DNA of 64,000 nt from positions 372,001-436,000 of the forward strand of contig NZ_JAVRHK010000002.1 of the NCBI RefSeq assembly GCF_031846585.1, read 5' to 3'. A program made the translations under genes and the position numbers. The notes beneath the pieces are model-generated. The model was not told the DNA's origin and searched no databases. It saw only the letters and a program-made list of their open reading frames with translations. The number at the start of each line of letters is the position of its first letter. The stretch's first letter is position 1. This stretch comes from Autumnicola musiva (GTDB lineage: Bacteria; Bacteroidota; Bacteroidia; Flavobacteriales; Flavobacteriaceae). This document shows positions 1 through 7,739 of the stretch, piece by piece.

Positions 1-34
1 TTATCAGAAAAGAAAGGATAATAAGATTTTTCAT
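1..34 (-). CDS. Partial CDS, start of a probable secreted protein (runs off left edge)
   Basis: An ATG on the minus strand (bases 34-32) opens a frame that stays open for 11 codons to the window edge and reads MKNLIILSFLI. The Lys followed by a hydrophobic run is typical of a signal peptide. It lies 61 bases downstream of the SDR gene in the same direction, so it could be in the same transcript. Only the first residues are visible, so no function can be given, and a chance ATG is possible. Confidence 0.4.
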   Translation of the reverse strand, partial: MKNLIILSFLI

Positions 35-95
35 AAGTATAGTTTTTAGCTTTGCCTTTGGCCGGTGCTTTATTAAAGATATAAAATTAAGTTTA

Positions 96-854
96 TTAAA
101 TAGCATTGATGCTCATTCCGCCATCAGCAACAATATTTTGTCCGGTGATATAAGAAGATTTGTCCATAGCCAGAAATGCTATAACAGCAGCCATTTCTTC
201 AGCTTTGGCAACTCTTTTGAGCGGCGTACGCCGGAGGATAGGCTCAATTTTTTCCTGTTGAGCAAGGTAGGTTTTTGTTAGCGGGGTTTCAGTGAACCAT
301 GGGGACATAGCATTTACTCTAATTCCTTCCTGTGCCCATTCTACAGCAAGGCTCCGGCTTTGCTGGAGTAAGCCTGATTTGGACATGGCATATGGTGTGC
401 CTGTTCCTACATCCTGTATGGCTGCAGAGGAGGCAACATTTACTATAGATGCATTTCCGGAATTCTTCAGGAAAGGGTATAGTTTTCGGCTTAATTCAAA
501 AGGGGCAATAAGATTTACTTCCAGGACCTTCCGGTACTCTTCTTCATTATAATCTGCCGCTGTTTTTCTAATATTGATTCCGGCATTGTTTACCAGAATA
601 TGCGCCTCTCCCCAATTCTTTTTTATCCATGAACATAATTTAAGCTGGTCTTCTTTAAGGCAGCAATCTGAAACTATGCCCTTAGCAGGTAAACCCTGTG
701 CTTTTAGTTCTTCTTCAAAGATTTTCACTTCATCTTTATTTCTTGCGGTGAAAAGCACTTCTGCTTCCAAATTAAGAAATTCAAGCACGGCTGCCCTGCC
801 AATGCCTTTAGTTCCGCCAGTAATAACAGCTTTTTTCCCTTTCAGGTTCCACAT
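96..854 (-). CDS. SDR family oxidoreductase (tropinone-reductase-like)
   Basis: A 252-residue classical short-chain dehydrogenase/reductase, a cytosolic NAD(P)H-dependent enzyme. The cofactor loop TGGTKGIG lies at residues 12-19, NNAG at about 89-92, and the catalytic Ser142, Tyr155 and Lys159 (YAMSK) are all present. The C-terminal GQNIVADGG motif is typical of the family. The closest annotated type is 'tropinone reductase-like', a name applied to many SDRs of unknown substrate. The substrate cannot be read from sequence. The length is normal for the family and the ATG start gives a complete N-terminal Rossmann strand. Confidence 0.9.
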   Translation of the reverse strand: MWNLKGKKAVITGGTKGIGRAAVLEFLNLEAEVLFTARNKDEVKIFEEELKAQGLPAKGIVSDCCLKEDQLKLCSWIKKNWGEAHILVNNAGINIRKTAADYNEEEYRKVLEVNLIAPFELSRKLYPFLKNSGNASIVNVASSAAIQDVGTGTPYAMSKSGLLQQSRSLAVEWAQEGIRVNAMSPWFTETPLTKTYLAQQEKIEPILRRTPLKRVAKAEEMAAVIAFLAMDKSSYITGQNIVADGGMSINAI

Positions 855-892
855 AACTTTTTAAATGAAGATAAGGTTTCTTTTAGAAAGTA

Positions 893-919
893 AAAACCCT
901 CTGAAAAGCAGAGGGTTTT
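893..919 (-). terminator. Intrinsic terminator
   Basis: The arms AAAACCCTCT (893-902) and AGAGGGTTTT (910-919) form a perfect 10-bp stem with a 7-base loop. On the minus strand it ends in a T run, just downstream of the small membrane-protein gene that stops at 931. Confidence 0.75.
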
Positions 920-930
920 ATTAAAATATC

Positions 931-1086
931 TTAGAGCCTGCGCCCTGTTAGCAATTTATATAAAATAAGAATTACGGCTACCACAATTAAGATGTGGATA
1001 ATGGAACCTAGATCAGGGAAGGCAAAATAGCCTACAAGCCATCCAATAATTAATAATACGATAATAAGCCAGATTAGATCTCTCAT
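931..1086 (-). CDS. Small membrane protein, lmo0937/DUF5670-like
   Basis: A 51-residue ORF starting MRDLIWLIIVLLIIGWLVGY and ending LLTGRRL. Two hydrophobic segments (about residues 4-22 and 29-44) are joined by a short FPDLGSIIH turn, which is the layout of the lmo0937 family of tiny membrane proteins that are widespread in Bacteroidota. The basic C-terminus (GRRL) suggests an inside location for that end. Function is unknown, although relatives are often found near stress genes. A strong terminator follows the stop codon, which supports a real monocistronic gene. Confidence 0.75.
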   Translation of the reverse strand: MRDLIWLIIVLLIIGWLVGYFAFPDLGSIIHILIVVAVILILYKLLTGRRL

Positions 1087-1251
1087 AATAAAGGGAATTA
1101 GGCAACTTTTTGTTGCATGTTGGTTAATAATTCAAGTCTTCTGCAGCTTCAAAAACAAAAGCTAGGTAACAGATGTTAAGGAAGTTGTATGACGAAGTTA
1201 TGGAAGTAATTTTCGGGAAGACCCGATTTTAACGCGTGTTTAACTATGCTG

Positions 1252-2799
1252 CTAAAAATGGTCAGGGTTTTGAATAACTTCAAAAGCACGGTTTCTAATC
1301 TCCTCCATTTCCTTTACAGGCTTCTTATTCAGGAGGCTCATCATCATTTTCATTCTTTTATTTTCACGAAAATATTCTTTCTTCTCATCAAGAAAATTCC
1401 AGTAGAGGCTGTTAAAAGGGCAGGAATTTTCTCCTGTTTTTTTCTTAACATCATAATGACAATTTTTACAATAATTGCTCATTTTGTTTATATAGCTTCC
1501 GCTAGAAATATAAGGTTTGGTAGCAACCAGTCCTCCGTCGGCAAATTGGCTCATACCGCGTGTATTGGTTATTTCTACCCATTGAATAGCATCAATATAA
1601 ATCCCGAGGTACCAGGCATCAACTTCATCCGGGTTACAGTGGGTGAGTAAGGCAAAATTGCCGGTAATCATTAGACGTTGAATGTGATGAGCATAAGCCT
1701 TTTCCAGGCTTTGTTTTATTGCATGGTGCAAACAACTCATTTTGGTGTTGGCAGTCCAGTAGAATTGTGGCAGGGAATTCCTGTTGTTTAATTTGTTTTT
1801 CCGGCTGTAATCCGGCATTTCTTTCCAGTAAACACCACGCATATATTCCCGCCATCCCAAAATTTGCCGAACAAATCCTTCTACCTGGGAAATATCAATT
1901 TCATCATAATGATCATGCCAGTAACTCAAAACCGAATTTATTACCTCCCGGGGGCTGATCATCTTACTGTTCATGGCGAATGAAAGCCTGGAATGAAACA
2001 GAAATGCTTCCTCCGTGTGCATGGCATCCTGATAATCCCCAAAATGGATGAGCAGGTTCTTACAGAAATAATTCAGCGCGGAAAGGCCATCTTCCCGGCT
2101 GGTGGGCCAGTTGAAATTTTTTGCTTCAATGCTTCCCATGGTTTTAATTCCGGCAGCTTTAATTTCTTCCACAATATCGGCAACATCTTTTCTAAAGCCT
2201 CTCTCATGCGGAATAATGTCTTTGCCTGTCCATTTCTGCCTGTTGGATTTGTCAAAATTCCACTTTCCACCTTCGGGATCTTTGGCATTGAGCATCAGGA
2301 TTCCATATTTTTTCCGCATATACCGGTAAAAATATTCCATGGTCAATTCCTTTTTTCCCTGGTAGTATTTTGTCAATTCTGTCCTGCTGGTAAAGAAATG
2401 TTCTGTATCAAATGCTTCGGAAGGAATAGAAAGATTTTTACAAATCCTGTTTAGCTGTTCATCCAGGCGGTATTCGTCCGGTAATTGATATTCAAACTTT
2501 TCGATGTTGTGCTTTTCTAAAAGGAAATGCAAATTGGATTCTAAATCCTGTTTATTATCGGGGTCATTTATTTGTAAATAAATAACCTCATAGTCCCGCT
2601 CTTTAAGATATTGTGAGAAATTACGCATTGATTGGAAAAATGCCGTAATTTTCTGAATATGATGAACCACATAATCAGTTTCCTGCCGCATTTCCATAAA
2701 CAAATAGATATTATTTTCCTGCTCCTCCTTATACCAGCTATGATTATGGTTTAGCTGATCTCCCAGGATTAATCTCAGTGTTTTACTGGTTTTGGGCAT
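1252..2799 (-). CDS. phrB: Fe-S cryptochrome/(6-4) photolyase (FeS-BCP class)
   Basis: A 515-residue deoxyribodipyrimidine photolyase-related protein. The N-terminus (LRLILGDQLN) is the characteristic start of the prokaryotic FeS-BCP/(6-4) photolyase group. Cys356, Cys444, Cys447 and Cys460 have the spacing 88-3-13. This is the spacing of the four [4Fe-4S] ligands known from Agrobacterium PhrB, so an iron-sulfur cluster is very likely. The family repairs UV (6-4) photoproducts using FAD and a lumazine antenna. The gene lies 24 bases downstream of a flavin-reductase gene on the same strand, consistent with one light-damage operon. The exact lesion specificity is inferred, not seen. Confidence 0.9.
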   Translation of the reverse strand: MPKTSKTLRLILGDQLNHNHSWYKEEQENNIYLFMEMRQETDYVVHHIQKITAFFQSMRNFSQYLKERDYEVIYLQINDPDNKQDLESNLHFLLEKHNIEKFEYQLPDEYRLDEQLNRICKNLSIPSEAFDTEHFFTSRTELTKYYQGKKELTMEYFYRYMRKKYGILMLNAKDPEGGKWNFDKSNRQKWTGKDIIPHERGFRKDVADIVEEIKAAGIKTMGSIEAKNFNWPTSREDGLSALNYFCKNLLIHFGDYQDAMHTEEAFLFHSRLSFAMNSKMISPREVINSVLSYWHDHYDEIDISQVEGFVRQILGWREYMRGVYWKEMPDYSRKNKLNNRNSLPQFYWTANTKMSCLHHAIKQSLEKAYAHHIQRLMITGNFALLTHCNPDEVDAWYLGIYIDAIQWVEITNTRGMSQFADGGLVATKPYISSGSYINKMSNYCKNCHYDVKKKTGENSCPFNSLYWNFLDEKKEYFRENKRMKMMMSLLNKKPVKEMEEIRNRAFEVIQNPDHF

Positions 2800-2823
2800 A
2801 AGTTGATAAAAGGGAATGAAATT

Positions 2824-3489
2824 TTAACTGAAATTTTTACCTGAATTTTTCTTTTTGAAGAATGATCTTATTTCCTGTCCGGGCCTGGCATAATGGAAAC
2901 GATCAAGAAGAGTAGGGAGGGCATAACCATCCAGGCCATTAACGGCCACGGTGCCGGCATCATCCAAACGTAGCCAGCCATCTGGCGCCTGAATTTCTTC
3001 ATCAAAATAAATATGTTCAATAGCCCCAATAATCATTGTGGTACTATTTTCTTTTATTTCATATTCATTTAAATATTTACAGCCCAGTTTTACCGTGGAT
3101 TGTTTAACGTAAGGAGCAAAAAATTCATCAAGATATTCTTCTTCCAGTCCGGTTTTTTGAAACTCTGAAATATCTGCGTCATATTTTGCAGCTGTTTGAT
3201 GCGCACTCTCAATCATGTTTTCCTGAACGTGGTTAACCGTAAAACAGGAACTTTCCCTGATATTTTTATAAGTATTTCCTGAAACATGAGTTGGGCGGGT
3301 AATAAAACCCAGAAGGGCGGGATCACTTCCTAAATGTATAACAGAGCTGAATACTGCCACGTTTAAACCATTATTGCGGGATTTGGTGGCAATAAGATTT
3401 GCAGATTTATAACCTGTGCAACTATTAATAAGGTTAAGACGGAAAATTTTCTCCATCTCCTTAATTTCACTGGAAGTTATATGTTTCAT
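2824..3489 (-). CDS. Flavin reductase family protein
   Basis: A 221-residue protein of the flavin-reductase-like (FMN-binding split-barrel) fold. The segment with SRNNGLNVAVFSSVIHLG and the following 'P(A)LLGFITRP' stretch match the flavin-binding region of the DIM6/NTAB group. Such proteins bind FMN and reduce flavin or serve as flavin-dependent oxidoreductases. The gene is immediately upstream of the photolyase (24-base gap, same strand), and the pairing recurs in flavobacterial photoprotection clusters. A role in keeping the photolyase flavin reduced is possible but is an inference. The ATG start is the first Met and gives a full-length product. Confidence 0.82.
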   Translation of the reverse strand: MKHITSSEIKEMEKIFRLNLINSCTGYKSANLIATKSRNNGLNVAVFSSVIHLGSDPALLGFITRPTHVSGNTYKNIRESSCFTVNHVQENMIESAHQTAAKYDADISEFQKTGLEEEYLDEFFAPYVKQSTVKLGCKYLNEYEIKENSTTMIIGAIEHIYFDEEIQAPDGWLRLDDAGTVAVNGLDGYALPTLLDRFHYARPGQEIRSFFKKKNSGKNFS

Positions 3490-3562
3490 GAAAAAGGTTC
3501 AATATTAATTCAACCTCAAGTTAGTGATCCCTCACAAATTTAATTGTTAATGCTTTTTTAAT

Positions 3563-3808
3563 TTAGTCCTGGTTTTCAAGTTTGTTCATGTTCATTTCAA
3601 AATCATCCATAGCCTGCTTAACTTCATCTACATTGTCTGAAGCTTTTTGATGTGCTGCATTCATCGCTTTTTCCAGATCCTTATTGGGATTTTCAAAAAG
3701 GTCGGTAATTACGTGGTTTATTTTATCAATAATGCTTTCTTGGCTGTTCTTTATGTCTTCCAGTTTACTAAGAGTGGAGCGCATTTGCTCCAGTTTTTGT
3801 TGATCCAT
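3563..3808 (-). CDS. Small coiled-coil protein, unknown function
   Basis: An 81-residue acidic, highly helical protein beginning MDQQKLEQMRSTLSKLEDIK. It has no Cys or Trp and no membrane segment, and heptad-like Leu/Ile/Met spacing suggests a coiled coil. I chose the Met at 3808 over the first in-frame codon at 3841, because an A-rich tract typical of Bacteroidota initiation regions precedes it and the extra 11 residues are unlike the rest. Function is not recognised. It lies alone between the flavin reductase and the divergent kmo gene. Confidence 0.6.
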   Translation of the reverse strand: MDQQKLEQMRSTLSKLEDIKNSQESIIDKINHVITDLFENPNKDLEKAMNAAHQKASDNVDEVKQAMDDFEMNMNKLENQD

Positions 3809-4010
3809 ATTTATTTTTTTGAATTTTGATAATATAAGCATTATTACCTGATAAACATTTATAAGCAGTACTTAATTTGCTAAATGTAATTTACGGAGGA
3901 ACAACCTTGGCTTATTTGGAGATATTGGAGTATGACGGCCTGGAAGGAGCATATCATAATTAATGAGTACTTTCGCATTGAGTTAAACTTATGCTTAGAC
4001 AAAAAAGCAA

Positions 4011-5357
4011 ATGCAGGAACAAAAAAATATTGCACTGGTTGGGTCCGGACTTGTAGGTTCGCTACTCGCCCTATATTTAAAGAAGGCGGGACATATGGTG
4101 ACTGTTTTTGACCGTCGCCCCGATGTGCGAAAAGTAGAATTTTCCGGAAGATCCATAAATCTGGCAATGTCTAATCGTGGATGGAAAGCTCTTGGAATGG
4201 TGGGAATAGAGGAGGAGATCCGTAAGTTGGCACTGCCGTTGAATAAGAGAGCAATGCATGTAAATAATAAACCGCTTTATTTTCAGAAATATGGAAAAGA
4301 AGGGGAAGCGATCTTTTCTATTTCCCGTGGCGTTTTAAATCGAAAAATGATAGACCTGGCTGAAAATGCCGGGGTTAAATTTCGTTTTGAGGAAAAAGTC
4401 TGGGATATAGATATGCCCGAAGCAAGACTTTATACCGGGGAGACTGAAAAAAGTGTATGGAAAGAGTATAATTTTGACCTGATTTTTGGGGCAGATGGGG
4501 CTTTTTCGCGTATTCGACATAAAATGCAAAGGCAAAGCCGCTTTAATTACTCCCAGCATTTTATTGATGTGGGTTATAAGGAGCTAATTATTCCCGCTAA
4601 TGAAGATGGCAGCCATAAACTTGATAATGCTTCTTTCCATATCTGGCCCCGGGGAAAATTTATGTTGATTGCCATGCCTAATCTCGATGGTAGCTTTACC
4701 TGTACGCTTTTTATGCCATTTGAAGGAGAGATTTCATTTGAATCCATCACAACAGAAGAAAAAGCAGATAAATTTTTCGAGAGATTCTTCCCCGACATTA
4801 AAGCTGAAATTTCTAATTTAAAGCGTGATTTTTTCAAGAATCCTACCAGTGCCATGGTAACTATTAAATGTTTTCCCTGGACGTTCAATGACAAAATTGC
4901 CCTGGTAGGAGATTCGGCTCATGCCATTGTTCCTTTTTACGGGCAGGGAATGAACGCCGGTTTCGAAGATATTTCTGTTTTATTTGAAAAGATGAATCAA
5001 CATCAAGATAACTGGGAAAAGATTTTTCAGGAATATCAAATGGAAAGAAAACCAAATGCTGATGCCATTGCAGAATTAAGTTACCAGAATTTTATTGAAA
5101 TGAGCCGTAAAACTGCCGATCCTGATTTTCTTCTTAGGAAGAAGATCGAAAAAAGGTTTGAAGAGCAGCATCCTGAGAGTTGGGTTCCACTATATTCCAG
5201 GGTGACTTTTTCAGACAGGCCTTATGCCGAAGCTCTTGCCATAGGGGAACGACAGGGAAAAATAATGGATGAGGTAATGAAAACTGATGATATCAGTAAA
5301 AAATGGGATCAACCGGAAATTGAAGAAAAAATCTTAAAGCTTCTCTCTGTAAAATAA
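4011..5357 (+). CDS. kmo: Kynurenine 3-monooxygenase
   Basis: A 448-residue FAD-dependent aromatic hydroxylase. The dinucleotide-binding motif GSGLVGS is at residues 11-17. The segment FSGRSINLAMSNRGW is a hallmark of KMO, and the second FAD motif GDSAHAIVPFYGQGMNAGFED region is near residue 300. KMO converts L-kynurenine to 3-hydroxykynurenine with NADPH and oxygen, a step of the aerobic tryptophan-to-quinolinate route to NAD used by many Flavobacteriia. No other kynurenine gene is adjacent. The gene runs convergent to msrA, 19 bases apart. The C-terminal part lacks the membrane anchor found in eukaryotic KMO. Confidence 0.92.
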   Translation: MQEQKNIALVGSGLVGSLLALYLKKAGHMVTVFDRRPDVRKVEFSGRSINLAMSNRGWKALGMVGIEEEIRKLALPLNKRAMHVNNKPLYFQKYGKEGEAIFSISRGVLNRKMIDLAENAGVKFRFEEKVWDIDMPEARLYTGETEKSVWKEYNFDLIFGADGAFSRIRHKMQRQSRFNYSQHFIDVGYKELIIPANEDGSHKLDNASFHIWPRGKFMLIAMPNLDGSFTCTLFMPFEGEISFESITTEEKADKFFERFFPDIKAEISNLKRDFFKNPTSAMVTIKCFPWTFNDKIALVGDSAHAIVPFYGQGMNAGFEDISVLFEKMNQHQDNWEKIFQEYQMERKPNADAIAELSYQNFIEMSRKTADPDFLLRKKIEKRFEEQHPESWVPLYSRVTFSDRPYAEALAIGERQGKIMDEVMKTDDISKKWDQPEIEEKILKLLSVK

Positions 5358-5376
5358 TTAAACTCTTCGGCTAAAA

Positions 5377-6033
5377 TTAATGAGCTTCTTCTTTTAAAAG
5401 CTCCGGAAATTTATTCTTAAACCGGTTAATTCGTGGAATTGATACGTTCTGAATGTATGGATTTTCAGGATGACTTTCTTCATAGTTCTGATGATAAGCT
5501 TCAGCTTCCCAGAATTTTTGAAAAGGAAGAACTTCTGCAGCGATGGGAGCATTATAATTTTTAGCTACCTCAGCCTTTACTTCCTCAATAGCTTTTTTTT
5601 GTTCATTGTTTTGATAAAATATAAGAGATCGGTATTGGGAGCCAATATCAGGTCCCTGCCCGTTTACCTGTGTGGGGTCCTGGGATCCAAAATATACTTT
5701 AACGAGTGTTTTAAAATCTATAACATCGGGATTATAAATTACTTCAACAGCCTCTGCATGGCCGGTACGGCCGGTATTACTTTCTTCGTAAGTTGGATTT
5801 TTAGTGTGGCCGCCGGCATATCCAGAGATAACTTCCTCCACCCCTTCAACACTTTCATAAACTGCCTCCACACACCAGAAACAGCCACTGGCAAAATAAG
5901 CTCTTTTCATGCCATTCTGTTCCGGAACTTCCACGGGGGTAGCATTGGCAATTTCAGGTTTGGTTGCAGTATTATTTTGTCCGTTACCGCAGGACATAAA
6001 TAAGAGTAGAATAATACTCAAAATAGTTTTCAT
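5377..6033 (-). CDS. msrA: Peptide-methionine (S)-S-oxide reductase MsrA, lipoprotein form
   Basis: A 218-residue protein with a lipoprotein signal peptide (lipobox ending at Cys15, LFMSC) followed by a complete MsrA domain. The catalytic motif GCFWC has Cys51 as the nucleophile. The VISGYAGG and HAEAVEVIYNP segments are conserved family blocks. It reduces methionine-S-sulfoxide in proteins, and the lipid anchor places the enzyme in the periplasm or on the cell surface. The upstream gene on the same strand is another lipoprotein only 18 bases away, suggesting a two-gene envelope operon. Confidence 0.95.
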   Translation of the reverse strand: MKTILSIILLLFMSCGNGQNNTATKPEIANATPVEVPEQNGMKRAYFASGCFWCVEAVYESVEGVEEVISGYAGGHTKNPTYEESNTGRTGHAEAVEVIYNPDVIDFKTLVKVYFGSQDPTQVNGQGPDIGSQYRSLIFYQNNEQKKAIEEVKAEVAKNYNAPIAAEVLPFQKFWEAEAYHQNYEESHPENPYIQNVSIPRINRFKNKFPELLKEEAH

Positions 6034-6051
6034 AGCCTTTTATTTGTGCAG

Positions 6052-6612
6052 TTATTTTTTCTCGTAAGTGCCTTCAAGATTTTTTTTGCCGAAAATAGCA
6101 TAATCAACGGCTAATTCTCCGTTTATGCTAAAGCCTTTCCAGTCTAGGTGTATCTGGCCATTTGGTTGTGGTTCCAGAACAGCAATTGGTTTATCCTTAT
6201 CAAATTTATCCCAGGGTAAGTCTGAATTTTTATTCTCTTCTGAAGTACTATTATAAAAAACATTGATACGATCTCCGTCTCTTTCGAAAGTTGAAGTAAT
6301 ATACATCTCATTTTCAACCAGGCATAAATTAGAAGTTTCTGAAAGACTAATATTCAGGCAATAGCATTGGCAATTCTGACCGGTTTTATGCCCTGTTTTA
6401 ATATAATTGCCTGCCTGTATCTCGGGAGAAGTGTTATTCCTGTCTACGGATTCATTATTACTGGCATCTTCTTCAACAGGAATACCGGGGCCAACGGCAT
6501 TATACTCGTTATTGGTGCCGTTATCCTCTATTTCTACATTTTCATTATCCGCACCGTTTTTGCAGGAAAGCAGAATAAAAAAGAATGCCAGGCTGTATAG
6601 CTTTAATTTCAT
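6052..6612 (-). CDS. Hypothetical lipoprotein with Cys cluster
   Basis: A 186-residue protein with a clear type II signal peptide (LLSC, lipidated Cys17) and an Asn/Glu-rich linker to about residue 65. The C-terminal domain contains Cys81, Cys83, Cys85 and Cys97 (a CxCxC cluster). The family is not recognised. The cysteines could bind a metal or form disulfides. It lies directly upstream of the lipoprotein MsrA on the same strand with an 18-base gap. It may therefore act with MsrA in envelope redox repair, but this rests on position only. Confidence 0.75.
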   Translation of the reverse strand: MKLKLYSLAFFFILLSCKNGADNENVEIEDNGTNNEYNAVGPGIPVEEDASNNESVDRNNTSPEIQAGNYIKTGHKTGQNCQCYCLNISLSETSNLCLVENEMYITSTFERDGDRINVFYNSTSEENKNSDLPWDKFDKDKPIAVLEPQPNGQIHLDWKGFSINGELAVDYAIFGKKNLEGTYEKK

Positions 6613-6957
6613 AGTGGATAATTTAGTATTATTAAAGGTAGCCTTTTAAGCAAAAAAATGTGCAAAAGTCTTGTTAATCCCTTAGTTTAAGGAATAGCAG
6701 GAATTTTTATTAGGAGATTGTAATACTAATTAAGGTGATGGTGGTTGTACTAATCCTGTATAGGGAGGATAGAGGTTGATTCCAGGGTTTTAACCCGGTA
6801 GCGGGAGCAAAAGGTGTCGCTTCAAAAATTGATTTTAGCAAACGTAAAAATCAGGAATATTAAAAAATAGGGTATAAAAAAACTGCCTGAAAAATTTTGC
6901 TTCAGATCGTTAGATCCTACTGTTATTTTCAGACAGTTAGTATTTTAGAGAACTCTC
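6613..6957. other. 345-base intergenic region
   Basis: The only supported element is the terminator at 6881-6938. A GGGTTTTAACCC self-complementary stretch lies near 6787. No ORF with coding character, tRNA or riboswitch was recognised. The part next to 6613 should hold the promoter for the lipoprotein-msrA pair, but only a weak TACCTTTA (-7-like) match is visible there on the minus strand. Confidence 0.5.
6881..6938 (-). terminator. Probable terminator with large loop
   Basis: AACTGCCTGAAAA (6881-6893) pairs with TTTTCAGACAGTT (6926-6938) over 13 positions, with one G-U pair when read on the minus strand. A run of seven T follows on that strand. It lies 20 bases past the stop codon of the coiled-coil gene at 6958. 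The 32-base loop is unusually long. Confidence 0.6.
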
Positions 6958-7737
6958 TTAAAATTTTTTGAAAAGAGCATCCATTTTCTCCTGTTCTTCC
7001 CTTGCTAGATCTTCGTCAACAAGAATTCGTCCACTGTGCTCATCGGTAATCACCTTTTTGCGGCCGGCGATTTCCATGATAATCTGTGGAGGAATTGTAA
7101 AGTAAGAACCACCTGAAGCTCCACGTTCAACGGGAACGATAGCCAGGCCATTTTTTACATTACTTCTTATTCTTTTATAAGCTTTTACCAGGCGTTCCTC
7201 TATATTTTGTTCATATTCCGCAGATTTATCTATAAGAGCCTGCTCTTCTTTTTCGGTTTCGGCAAGAATTTCATCCAGTTCATTTTTTTTATGATCAAGA
7301 TGTTTTTTTCTCTCATCCACGCGCTCCTGTGTTTGCGAAATAACTTCTTTCTTTTGCTCAATTTGAGCGCGGTATTCTTTTATATGCTTTTCGGCAAGTT
7401 CTATTTCCAGTTCCTGAAATTCAATTTCCTTGCTCAGGGCATTGAATTCGCGGTTATTGCGCACATTTTTTTGCTGGTCAGAATATTTTTTTATTGTAGT
7501 CTTGGCTTCATCAATAAGGTTCTTCTTATTTTTAATGTCATTCTCTACAACTTCAATATCTGCCTCTAACTTTTCCAAACGTGTGTTCAATCCTGCTACT
7601 TCGTCTTCTAAATCTTCAACCTCCAAAGGAAGCTCGCCCCTTACGTTTCTAATCTCGTCAATTCTTGAATCGACTAACTGAAGATCGTACAGCGCTCTTA
7701 ACTTCTCTTCTACAGTAACATCGTTTTTTTTTGCCAT
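6958..7737 (-). CDS. Coiled-coil protein of the C4-type zinc ribbon (DUF164/zf-RING_7) family, cysteines lost
   Basis: A 259-residue protein. Residues about 10-185 form a long charged coiled coil, followed by a C-terminal domain with the family landmarks 'IPPQ' and 'GRILVDE'. In most family members this last domain is a zinc ribbon with two cysteine pairs. Here the equivalent sites read RGASGGS and TDEHSGR, so all four cysteines are replaced and no zinc site can form. The gene lies two bases downstream of the NIF3-like gene on the same strand, a pairing common in Bacteroidota. The molecular role of the family is unclear, and nucleic-acid binding has been suggested for it. Confidence 0.85.
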   Translation of the reverse strand: MAKKNDVTVEEKLRALYDLQLVDSRIDEIRNVRGELPLEVEDLEDEVAGLNTRLEKLEADIEVVENDIKNKKNLIDEAKTTIKKYSDQQKNVRNNREFNALSKEIEFQELEIELAEKHIKEYRAQIEQKKEVISQTQERVDERKKHLDHKKNELDEILAETEKEEQALIDKSAEYEQNIEERLVKAYKRIRSNVKNGLAIVPVERGASGGSYFTIPPQIIMEIAGRKKVITDEHSGRILVDEDLAREEQEKMDALFKKF

Positions 7738-7739
7738 AG

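Noticed and set aside
1213..1226. TCGGG/CCCGA hairpin after the photolyase gene
   Set aside because: Only 5 bp of stem and no good T run on the minus strand, so not called as a terminator.
1246..1650. Plus-strand open frame opposite the photolyase gene
   Set aside because: It lies wholly antisense to a strongly recognised gene and its translation has no family features. Many similar antisense frames in the window were rejected on the same ground.
6780..6830. Short GGGTTTTAACCC palindrome and GC-richer stretch, considered as a tRNA or riboswitch
   Set aside because: No cloverleaf, T-loop or known aptamer motif could be recognised.
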